Position numbers and translations under genes: made by a program. From the NCBI GenBank assembly GCA_017455785.1, contig JAFSYZ010000202.1, positions 1 through 6,006 on the forward strand: a DNA stretch of 6,006 bases. Direction: 5' to 3'. The number at the start of each line of letters is the position of its first letter. The first letter of the stretch is position 1. This document shows, in pieces, positions 1-4,982 of this stretch. The DNA comes from Candidatus Methanomethylophilaceae archaeon (GTDB lineage: Archaea > Thermoplasmatota > Thermoplasmata > Methanomassiliicoccales > Methanomethylophilaceae). The notes beneath the pieces were generated by a model. That model ran no database searches and was not told the origin of the DNA. It saw nothing but the letters and a program-made list of their open reading frames with translations.

Positions 1-198
1 CTCCGATTCCTTGATCAGATGCTCCGCGCTGTACATATACTGGGCGATAAGACCTTTCATGCGCTGCTGGTGGAATCTCACGGCGGATACGACGAAATCG
101 TTCCTGCTTGTATACTCTCCGTCCAAGATCTTCCTGTCAATGTAATCTATGAATTCCCTGTCCACGAAAACAGACATCTCCTTCTTTTTGACATTCAT
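1..198 (-). CDS. Ribbon-helix-helix DNA-binding protein, C-terminus beyond window
   Basis: Probable CopG/Arc-type transcriptional regulator. The first 66 residues are visible and the frame is open to the left edge, so the C-terminus is missing. After a basic start (MNVKKKE) comes a short strand, MSVFVD (residues 8-13), then helix REFIDYIDRKILDG, the turn EYTSRND, and helix FVVSAVRFHQQRM (about residues 35-47). This strand-helix-turn-helix order, with the S-R-x-D-F-V-x-x-A-V pattern, is the usual ribbon-helix-helix layout, in which a dimer inserts its paired strands in the DNA major groove. The chosen ATG (198-196) overlaps the upstream stop by one base (TGATG), and a GAGGG lies upstream at workable spacing. 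The ATG at 177 has its GGAG directly abutting and is less likely. It is the last visible gene of the mcm operon. The DNA target is unknown; autoregulation of the operon is possible but nothing here shows it. Confidence 0.75.
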   Translation of the reverse strand, partial: MNVKKKEMSVFVDREFIDYIDRKILDGEYTSRNDFVVSAVRFHQQRMKGLIAQYMYSAEHLIKESE

Positions 199-593
199 CA
201 CTTGGACCCTCTGATGCGGACATAGAGATTCTTGAAAGCTGAACCCCAATTCACTCCATCCCCGCCTGTTGAATAGAACTCCCTCTCATCAGGATCGGCC
301 AGGTAATGAATCGCACTCTCGGAGATCTCTTCGATGAATGATGATTCCTTCATGTATTCTGACGGTGGGATAGATTTCAATGCCGATTCAACAAATTCAC
401 CGTTAGAGGGATTCTCTTTGATCATCGACACCACCTTATTCAGCGAATATTGAACCTCGGCGGTCATTGTCAGAAGCATCTTGAGTTCGTCGAAGGTGAT
501 GGAAACCATGCGCCTGTCAGGATCAATCCTGTCGGCGAATCTCGCAATATAGGTCTTATTGCCTAGATAGGCATTCACTGTATCTGTGGTCAT
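198..593 (-). CDS. Conserved-looking 131-aa protein of unknown function
   Basis: I do not recognise this protein. It has 131 residues, no signal peptide or membrane segment, and is mixed acidic/helical. The N-terminal part (MTTDTVNAYLGNKTYIARFADR) could form strands. The middle (about 33-63) is a long helix region, followed by EFVESALKSI and SSFIEEISESAIHYL, both of which resemble the second helix of ribbon-helix-helix domains (S/E-x-F-I/V-x-E-x-x-x-x-A). That likeness is weak and only an inference. The C-terminal tail is Gly/aromatic (STGGDGVNWGSAF) and ends basic. ATG (593-591) overlaps the upstream stop as ATGA. A GGGAGAG lies about six bases upstream, inside the end of the previous gene, supporting this start. 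Position in the operon between a cysteine-rich protein and an RHH protein suggests a nucleic-acid-related role, without proof. Confidence 0.8.
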   Translation of the reverse strand: MTTDTVNAYLGNKTYIARFADRIDPDRRMVSITFDELKMLLTMTAEVQYSLNKVVSMIKENPSNGEFVESALKSIPPSEYMKESSFIEEISESAIHYLADPDEREFYSTGGDGVNWGSAFKNLYVRIRGSK

Positions 594-1057
594 ATAATCT
601 CTCCCTTGAAATGAACATTGATTCTCTTCACATCCTCCATAGTGGCCTCTGCAGGTCTGGCCACCCCTGAGAACATGAAATCGTTAGCGTACGGACTCAG
701 ACCAACTGGTGGATGTGCCTTAACCCTCTGTCCGACCATCGGGATGTTCTTTGCCACGATGTACATATCACACAATCCCTGGTAATTGTCCAGATTGTAA
801 GAGTACACCGCGATGAACCTATGGGATTCCTGTAATCTCTTACTGTAACCCGAGCATGCCCTCTTTATCGATTCCATCTCCTGTCTGGACACCTTGAAAC
901 CATCATCCATATCGAACACCATATCGCCGATGTTGATGGGTTTGATCTCCTTGGAGTTGTGACATTGTTTCGCAACTGAGAAGGGACATATCTTCTCTCT
1001 GTGGGGGTCGTTGCGGTTCATACATTGACCGCTCTCCCAATATCTGCATTCAGGCAC
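590..1057 (-). CDS. Four-cysteine (putative metal-binding) protein of unknown function
   Basis: A 155-residue protein whose N-terminus carries four cysteines at residues 4, 12, 24 and 32, in the symmetrical pattern C-x7-C-x11-C-x7-C. The first pair sits in CRYWESGQC, which resembles the start of a CCCH zinc finger, but the canonical third Cys/His spacing is absent. A zinc site is the simplest reading; an Fe-S cluster is possible. The remaining 120 residues have no motif I recognise. They contain a helix (about 57-78), a strand-rich part with FIAVYSYNLDNYQGLCDMYIV, and the segment AHPPVGLSPYANDFMFSGVARP. The start is GTG at 1057-1055, chosen because a perfect AGGAGG (1070-1065) sits seven bases upstream; it gives an eight-base overlap with the upstream stop (GTGCCTGA). 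The product is probably cytoplasmic. Confidence 0.82.
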   Translation of the reverse strand: MPECRYWESGQCMNRNDPHREKICPFSVAKQCHNSKEIKPINIGDMVFDMDDGFKVSRQEMESIKRACSGYSKRLQESHRFIAVYSYNLDNYQGLCDMYIVAKNIPMVGQRVKAHPPVGLSPYANDFMFSGVARPAEATMEDVKRINVHFKGEII

Positions 1058-1502
1058 TGACAGGCCTCCTGAGAATATTGCCGAACTGCGGGTATGAGTC
1101 CAACACCTTACCGGCAGTCTCCTTATCGAACATCATAGAATACATCAGGACCATTCCCTCGATGACTATGTCGGACGATTTCATGTCGTTGTTATCGATG
1201 AGTATCTGCTTCGCCTCGGGAGAGATCACATAGTTCTTCCTGAACAGCATCTCCCTCTTGGACGGCGGTATGGTCCTCTTCAATTCGGAGACCAGATCGT
1301 CCCTCTCCGACATTGCACCATAAAGAAGTATGGCAGCAGAGACCACATCCTTGGAATTGGTCTTTGTGACCATCGAAATCCAATTGATGGCCGCAACAAT
1401 ATTGTCCTCAAGGATGGCATTGACCTTGGGGCCTCTCATAATGTTCTTCTTAGATGGAGCCGACGTAATGGCCAGCTCAATCATCGCGTCGACTTCATCC
1501 AT
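1050..1502 (-). CDS. Helical protein with two ribbon-helix-helix-like repeats
   Basis: A 150-residue protein, not recognised as a named family. Two similar stretches stand out: NSKDVVSAAILLYGAM (about residues 49-64) and KSSDIVIEGMVLMYSMM (about 107-123). Each follows a probable strand and first helix (ILEDNIVAAINWISMV, then VISPEAKQILIDN) and a polar turn, as in ribbon-helix-helix domains. The protein could therefore be a tandem RHH unit folding as a single-chain pseudo-dimer; this is inference from the pattern. A longer frame begins at 1724, but its extra N-terminal 74 residues are Arg/Ser/Pro-rich and overlap the upstream gene. The ATG at 1502-1500 has GGAGGA just upstream and gives an eight-base ATGGATGA overlap with the upstream stop, so it is preferred. 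The partner or DNA target is unknown. Confidence 0.8.
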   Translation of the reverse strand: MDEVDAMIELAITSAPSKKNIMRGPKVNAILEDNIVAAINWISMVTKTNSKDVVSAAILLYGAMSERDDLVSELKRTIPPSKREMLFRKNYVISPEAKQILIDNNDMKSSDIVIEGMVLMYSMMFDKETAGKVLDSYPQFGNILRRPVSA

Positions 1503-1911
1503 AGATCTCCTCCGAAATCTGACCGCGATATATCGCACCATTCCTCGGACCGTCACAGTTAGGTATAAACTCGGACAGCTGCAGAGGTCTGGCGAAAAGC
1601 CTCGGTGCCTCCAACTTGTATGCGGACAGTTTGATCTTCTGCCTGTGCTTGTCCCAAAAATCCCTTCTGGTGGTGATCGTGTCCTTCTCGTCCGGATATA
1701 CGGTGTTGTAGATCGTCGCTGCATTACGGTATATCTCCTCGGTCACCTTCACGCTACCGATGATCGAGCGTGCCTCATTCAGATACAAGAGTATGACATT
1801 GGGAACCGATGTCGCTCTCTGAGGCGGCACCCACCATTCGGTCTCACCCTTCAGAATGCTTTTCGCAGTATCCACATCAAACGGATATATTATCGCCAAA
1901 TCCCCATCCAT
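1495..1911 (-). CDS. ASCH/PUA-like domain protein
   Basis: A 138-residue protein that fits a single ASCH/PUA-like beta-barrel, a fold linked to RNA or modified-base binding. The visible signs are an N-terminal strand, LAIIYPF, then helix DVDTAKSILKGETEWW (the family's usual 'A-x-x-I-L-x-G-x-K/T' segment). Next come a strand, NVILLYLNEARSIIGSVKV, matching the 'l-l-Y-a-t-x-x-x-x-I-v-G-e-x-x-v' strand pair, and a late segment, LSAYKLEAPRLFARPLQLSEFIP, like the family's closing 'f-x-x-P-i-x-L' strand. The specific ligand cannot be read from the sequence. The ATG (1911-1909) follows the mcm stop with no gap, and an AAGGGG lies about nine bases upstream within the end of mcm, so translation is probably coupled to the helicase. 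An unrelated PUA-like family remains possible. Confidence 0.8.
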   Translation of the reverse strand: MDGDLAIIYPFDVDTAKSILKGETEWWVPPQRATSVPNVILLYLNEARSIIGSVKVTEEIYRNAATIYNTVYPDEKDTITTRRDFWDKHRQKIKLSAYKLEAPRLFARPLQLSEFIPNCDGPRNGAIYRGQISEEIYG

Positions 1912-4026
1912 TCACTTCATCCCCTTCAGTTTGTAGACTTCCTTCGTCCTGTCAGGCCTGTACAGTTTGTCCTTCCTCTCCATGATCTTCACGGCACTTC
2001 TGACGTCAGCCTCCGTGAGACCGTTCTTGGAGAGTGTGACTATGAGCTCTTCCATCGACATTCCAGCGGCCAGGCCGTTAGGGTTCTCGTATATCGCATC
2101 CTCAATGAGAGCGATGTTCGTACGGTCCTTGTTGCTGGCCGAGGCAACGATGCTGTCGATGTCCACACCACCGCCCTGGTTGCCGACCTTCTCCAGATAA
2201 TCCTCGATTATCTTGGAGGCTAGTTGGGCATCCTCTGTTGTGATGGTGTTCCTGAGATGGAGCTTCGCCGAGGCCTCTGCCAGCCTAATGTAGCCTTCGA
2301 GCTGCCTGGCGGTTATGGCCACCTTCCCAGTCTCAATGTACTTACTGCGGACTCTGAGATACGATTCCTGAAGGATGCGGTAGACCGCCCTTCCCATGAC
2401 AGGAGTAAACTTCTTTCCATATGCGACGTACTTCCTGAGTGTCTCGGGGTCGTATATCGGCTTGATGAACCGATTCTCTTCCAGAATCCTCTGGACATCC
2501 ACTTCGCCGTCATAATTCGGACAGGCATCGACCTGGCCGACCATATGTGTCCTGAGAATACGGTCAGAGATCTCCGAATCCAACTCCATATTGGGAACGT
2601 CACGCATAACGAATATCAAATCAAAACGCGAGAGCAGAGCATCAGACAGATTAATCTGAGATACTATGGACTCATCAGGATCGAACCTTCCATATCTAGG
2701 GTTGGCCGCTGCCAGAACCGAACATTTGGATTTGAGCTCCACGGTGATTCCAGCCTTGGACACACGGACGACCTGTGCCTCGATGGCATCATGAAGGGAT
2801 GAACGATCATTGGAATTCATCTTATCAATCTCATCAATACAGCACATACCACAATCAGCTAATACGAGAGCTCCAGCCTCGATTGTCCATTTGCCTGTGG
2901 ACTCGTCCTTGACCGCCGTAGCCGTCAGTCCGGCTGCGGTAGCGGATTTACCAGAAGTCATGACGGTTCTAGGACAGATTCCTGATGTGTACTTCAGCAA
3001 TTGTGATTTTGAAACTCCAGGGTCTCCAACCAGAAGGATGTGGATGTCTCCCCTTTTGATCGTTCCGTCCTGACTCCTTTTCTGAGTCCCTCCGAACAAC
3101 TGCAGAGCGATTCCCCTCTTGACATCCTCATGACCGTAGATGGTGGGCGCTATAGATTGAACGATATCATCGAAAAGATTGGGATTCTTTGCAATTTCCT
3201 CCATCTCTTCGATATCCTCATCGGAGAATTGGATTTCATCCGCATCGCCCTCTTCCGCCTCTATAGATATGATATTGAAGACAATTGAATAGAAATTAGA
3301 TTCATCAGAATCCTTCTTATCGATAAGCCTTGTGAATCCATTCAATGTGACCCTTTGACCTACTGATAATCTTCCAGCCAATTCCCCTCTGAGCATACAT
3401 GCTATGCTCTGAGGCTGCTTACCTGTACGAAGACCTTCAGGATTCTCCTGAAGCTCTATCTCCTGGAAATCCACGAATGTAGAGAGGTCTTTACGGAGGA
3501 CGAGCTCATTACCACGAATTCCACCCTTGCATCCTTCAGTCTTACAGATATGTGGTCTTGTAATGAACTTGGATGATTGTTTGATTGGATCTGTAATCTG
3601 ATTACATAGTGGACATTGGAACACTCCTACGCTGAGGATGGAACCAGGATCTGTGACCTTCCTGACCATTCCACTGATTGAAATCAATCTTCCACGGTCC
3701 TCATCCCTTAGAGAACCTACAGTTCTCCTCATGTCAGGTGGCAGACCGTAGATACGAACGACGAAATCCGTGTTCTTTTCACCGAAAGTACTGAGTCCCA
3801 TCATATCGATGGCTTCCTTTTTGGCCAATTTCAGCGCACGCTCTGGAAACAGAGATACGAAGAATGCGAAATCCCCATCGACCATATCCAATTCGTTGAA
3901 TGATATCGAGAGAGAATGCGACTCAAACTCCCTCACTGCGTGGAATCTGTCATAGACAATCTCATGAAATATGCGATTCCAGAATTCACGGATGTCTTCG
4001 TCTGCATAAGTCACCAACCTAGGCAT
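1912..4026 (-). CDS. mcm: MCM replicative DNA helicase
   Basis: Minichromosome maintenance helicase, the hexameric AAA+ motor that unwinds DNA 3' to 5' at archaeal forks. From the ATG, 704 aa, normal for archaeal MCM. The N-terminal domain carries a zinc ribbon with Cys 138, 141, 161 and 166. The AAA+ core has Walker A GDPGVSKS (334-341, Lys340), Walker B CCIDEIDKM (Asp398, Glu399), sensor 1 AAANPRYG (Asn442), the arginine finger in LLSRFD (Arg467), and the ITARQLEGYIRLAEA helix (about 571-585) of the lid. A C-terminal winged helix spans about 640-704. All catalytic residues are present and no intein interrupts Walker A. A TTG two codons earlier is possible, but GGAGG at 4038-4034 lies seven bases before the ATG and only one base before the TTG, so the ATG is preferred. 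The upstream gene ends two bases before this ATG, and the next gene starts immediately after the stop. Confidence 0.98.
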   Translation of the reverse strand: MPRLVTYADEDIREFWNRIFHEIVYDRFHAVREFESHSLSISFNELDMVDGDFAFFVSLFPERALKLAKKEAIDMMGLSTFGEKNTDFVVRIYGLPPDMRRTVGSLRDEDRGRLISISGMVRKVTDPGSILSVGVFQCPLCNQITDPIKQSSKFITRPHICKTEGCKGGIRGNELVLRKDLSTFVDFQEIELQENPEGLRTGKQPQSIACMLRGELAGRLSVGQRVTLNGFTRLIDKKDSDESNFYSIVFNIISIEAEEGDADEIQFSDEDIEEMEEIAKNPNLFDDIVQSIAPTIYGHEDVKRGIALQLFGGTQKRSQDGTIKRGDIHILLVGDPGVSKSQLLKYTSGICPRTVMTSGKSATAAGLTATAVKDESTGKWTIEAGALVLADCGMCCIDEIDKMNSNDRSSLHDAIEAQVVRVSKAGITVELKSKCSVLAAANPRYGRFDPDESIVSQINLSDALLSRFDLIFVMRDVPNMELDSEISDRILRTHMVGQVDACPNYDGEVDVQRILEENRFIKPIYDPETLRKYVAYGKKFTPVMGRAVYRILQESYLRVRSKYIETGKVAITARQLEGYIRLAEASAKLHLRNTITTEDAQLASKIIEDYLEKVGNQGGGVDIDSIVASASNKDRTNIALIEDAIYENPNGLAAGMSMEELIVTLSKNGLTEADVRSAVKIMERKDKLYRPDRTKEVYKLKGMK

Positions 4027-4028
4027 CC

Positions 4029-4421
4029 TCAAACCTCCACACTCTCATTGTCTGATGCCTTCACGATTCCTGCGGAGTCCTTCTTGATCTTAGAGAGCTC
4101 GCGCTCTCTGGAAACACGGGAATATTTCACACCGAGTTCCTCCCTGACCACATCAATCATGAGATAATAGTGGTCTCCAGAAGCGATGACGAATCCGAAA
4201 TCGACGAAATTCTTCCAGATTTCGGAAGATTTCCTCTGAGCCACATCTCCATAGAAATAAAGTGCGTTATTCCATTCTGTTCTGTCGATCATGAATGATT
4301 TTGGAGTTTTTGGATTCATCCAAAAATTGTCAATATCTATATCCAAATTTTTGAATCCTTTTTTGTTGTGGTATCTTTCTAGATACTCAACCGCATCTTT
4401 CCATGTGATTGCCCTTGTCAT
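4029..4421 (-). CDS. Unrecognised 130-aa protein, first gene of mcm operon, possible winged helix
   Basis: A small soluble protein directly upstream of mcm, starting MTRAITWKDAVEYLERYHNK. I cannot assign a family. It is rich in aromatic residues (four Trp). The middle part, from about RTEWNNALYFYGDV through SSEIWKNFVDFGFVIASGDHYYLMIDVV (about residues 45-91), has helix-helix-strand-turn-strand character that would suit a winged helix with a GD-tipped wing. The last 30 residues are highly charged and probably disordered. Many archaeal mcm genes neighbour a GINS subunit, but I see no GINS pattern here. An upstream start at 4460 would add 13 residues. The ATG at 4421 is preferred because AGGAG (4434-4430) sits eight bases before it. 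It ends two bases before mcm, so the two are probably made together. The 4290-4380 stretch is markedly AT-rich compared with the other genes. Confidence 0.82.
   Translation of the reverse strand: MTRAITWKDAVEYLERYHNKKGFKNLDIDIDNFWMNPKTPKSFMIDRTEWNNALYFYGDVAQRKSSEIWKNFVDFGFVIASGDHYYLMIDVVREELGVKYSRVSRERELSKIKKDSAGIVKASDNESVEV
4034..4038 (-). promoter_or_regulatory. Ribosome binding site of mcm
   Basis: GGAGG inside the last codons of the upstream gene, seven bases before the mcm ATG at 4026. It decides between that ATG and the TTG at 4032, which it would abut. Confidence 0.75.
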
Positions 4422-4429
4422 GTGTGTTT

Positions 4430-4434
4430 CTCCT
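4430..4434 (-). promoter_or_regulatory. Ribosome binding site deciding the start of the first operon gene
   Basis: AGGAG on the minus strand, followed by an eight-base spacer (AAACACAC) and ATG at 4421. It argues against the longer start at 4460. The spacer's ACACACA run is complementary to GU-rich parts of the leader, so the site could be masked in the mRNA (inference). Confidence 0.75.
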
Positions 4435-4450
4435 ATGATCTTCTCAGGAG

Positions 4451-4503
4451 CACACAACACACCTCACACACACCACACTCACACACGCACAATGTGATTT
4501 CGA
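4451..4503 (+). repeat. Left arm of CA/TG-rich inverted repeat
   Basis: A CA-rich tract ending in GATTTCG. Its reverse complement matches 4614-4659 in the same order of blocks: GAAATCA, then TGTGCGTGTGTG, then GTGTGGTGTGTGT, then TGTGTTGTGTG, with small gaps. The shared non-repetitive edge (GAAATC) and the single CG step (in GCGTGTGTG) at the same place show that the match is more than two unrelated dinucleotide runs. This arm lies within the predicted leader of the mcm operon. Confidence 0.8.
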
Positions 4504-4613
4504 GGCTCGCATTTTACATATTATTCTCTTTTTCTCTCTTTATCTCAAAAGAGCTTACACTAAATGAGCCGGTCCAAAAAACCGAAATCGAGTGGAAGAG
4601 CTTAGTACGTCCC
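4504..4613. other. AT-rich core between inverted repeat arms; possible origin or control region
   Basis: No gene. It contains a strand-asymmetric pyrimidine run on the plus strand (about 4521-4545), a CTCTTT/AAAGAG hairpin (about 4535-4552), and the mcm-operon promoter on the minus strand. Together with the flanking repeats next to a replicative helicase gene it has the general layout of an archaeal origin (AT-rich element between inverted repeats). No convincing ORB motif can be read, and no orc1/cdc6 gene is in view. The alternative is a plain regulatory region. Confidence 0.3.
4511..4540 (-). promoter_or_regulatory. Putative BRE/TATA promoter of the mcm operon
   Basis: On the minus strand, a purine-rich stretch (AAAGAGAGAAAAAGAG) runs into AATAATATGTAAAA, an AT-rich TATA-like element centred near 4518. 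Archaeal promoters place a purine-rich BRE just upstream of TATA and initiate about 25 bases downstream, which would put the start near 4490 and give a leader of about 70 bases, mostly GU repeats. No other AT-rich element lies closer to the first gene. The exact start base is an estimate. Confidence 0.5.
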
Positions 4614-4659
4614 TGAAATCATGTGTGTGCGTGTGTGTGTGGTGTGTGTTGTGTGTGTC
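4614..4659 (-). repeat. Right arm of CA/TG-rich inverted repeat
   Basis: A TG-rich tract beginning TGAAATCATGTGTGTGCG, the inverted partner of 4451-4503. The arms are separated by about 110 bases of AT-rich DNA holding the operon promoter. A further GATTTCG/CGAAATC pair lies inside (4496-4502 and 4583-4589), so the GAAATC motif occurs three times around the core. Confidence 0.8.
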
Positions 4660-4665
4660 GTATTC

Positions 4666-4683
4666 GGGATGCTTGAAGCACCC
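4666..4683. other. Stable hairpin beside the inverted repeat
   Basis: GGG-A-TGCT / AGCA-CCC forms seven base pairs with a one-base bulge and a three-base loop (TGA). It lies between the right arm of the TG-rich repeat and the tRNA-like half. On the minus strand it would follow the tRNA-like sequence. No T-run follows on either strand, so I do not call it a terminator. Function unknown. Confidence 0.5.
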
Positions 4684-4714
4684 GCCTCCTGTGGTTTATT
4701 TAAGGGGTTTAGAT

Positions 4715-4760
4715 CCGTCAGCGCGGGAATTGAACCCACTTGACCGGTTTCGGATACCGA
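4715..4760 (-). pseudogene. tRNA-Arg(CCG)-like 3' half without a matching 5' half
   Basis: On the minus strand 4760-4744 forms an anticodon arm: five base pairs (TCGGT/ACCGG, one wobble) around the loop ATCCGAA, with T33, anticodon CCG (4753-4751) and A37. A four-base variable loop follows, then a T arm at 4739-4723: GTGGG, loop TTCAATT, CCCGC, all five pairs formed. Next comes GCTGACG, which would be the 3' acceptor strand, and a G in the discriminator position; no CCA is encoded. The needed partner, CGTCAGC or a wobble version, and a D arm are not found just upstream (4761-4830) or elsewhere nearby. It could be a tRNA remnant, a duplicated attachment-site half from an integrated element, or half of a split tRNA. 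Chance resemblance is the main alternative. Confidence 0.4.
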
Positions 4761-4885
4761 CGATACATCATTTTTCGAGTCAATCACAATGTCTGAGACT
4801 TCGATCCCATTCCATTGTTCTTTGATTCCAGAAAGGAATTTGATAATGGGGCATATGTTAGAAGATCTGGATTCGCTAAAGGGAC

Positions 4886-4964
4886 AAAAATCCCCTAGCC
4901 CCCACTCAGTGGGGCCTGATGGCTTTCTCCCGTGAAAACGGGATAAACTTCTTCTCTTGGAATT
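4886..4964 (-). ncRNA. Candidate small structured RNA
   Basis: Minus-strand reading: a TATA-like GGATATATC lies at 4995-4987, about 25 bases before an assumed start near 4964. Downstream come a six-bp hairpin (TCCCGT/ACGGGA around a four-base loop, 4943-4928), a small GCC/GGC hairpin (about 4913-4923), and a strong palindrome CCCCACT-x-AGTGGGG (4914-4900). A T5 run follows at 4890-4886, in the order of an intrinsic terminator but spaced about nine bases. The product would be about 80 bases. It matches no RNA family I recognise (not SRP RNA, RNase P RNA or a known riboswitch). The T5 also lies in the loop of another hairpin (GCTA...TAGC, about 4875-4899), so the terminator reading is not unique. 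No coding frame here is convincing. Confidence 0.25.
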
Positions 4965-4982
4965 TCTTGTTTCACGGTTTTT
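4930..4982 (+). other. Inverted repeat followed by T-run, with a competing GNRA hairpin
   Basis: On the plus strand CCGTGAAA (4930-4937) can pair with TTTCACGG (4970-4977), directly followed by TTTTT (4978-4982), as in a terminator with a long loop. The same first segment is also used in a compact hairpin, TCCCGT-GAAA-ACGGGA (4928-4943), closed by a GNRA tetraloop. The two structures exclude each other. No plus-strand gene precedes or follows it, although a TTTATTTAAG at 4696-4705 could act as a TATA box for a plus-strand transcript. Confidence 0.3.

Noticed and set aside
1503..1724. N-terminal extension of the double RHH-like gene
   Set aside because: The extra 74 residues overlap the upstream gene in another frame and are Arg/Ser/Pro-rich. 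The ATG at 1502 has a GGAGGA site and a standard overlap.
1330..2223. Plus-strand 297-codon open frame
   Set aside because: It lies antisense to three well-supported genes (mcm end, ASCH-like, RHH-like), and its peptide is low-information and Arg/Leu/His-rich, as expected of a shadow frame.
4422..4460. Longer start for the first operon gene (MLCAPEKIIGETH...)
   Set aside because: The AGGAG at 4434-4430 would lie inside the coding region and serves the ATG at 4421 at ideal spacing. No comparable site precedes 4460.
4551..4564. Mini-ORB-like TTACACT sequence (in CTTACACTAAATG)
   Set aside because: Only about seven bases resemble the Methanothermobacter mini-ORB and there is a single copy, which is too little to call an Orc1/Cdc6 site.
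4451..4659. CRISPR array
   Set aside because: The repeats are two inverted low-complexity arms, not regularly spaced direct repeats with unique spacers.
4715..4945. tmRNA, SRP RNA or RNase P RNA in the structured interval
   Set aside because: The T arm resembles a tmRNA 3' end, but there is no matching 5' acceptor strand. The conserved SRP helix-8 and RNase P core motifs are not visible on either strand.
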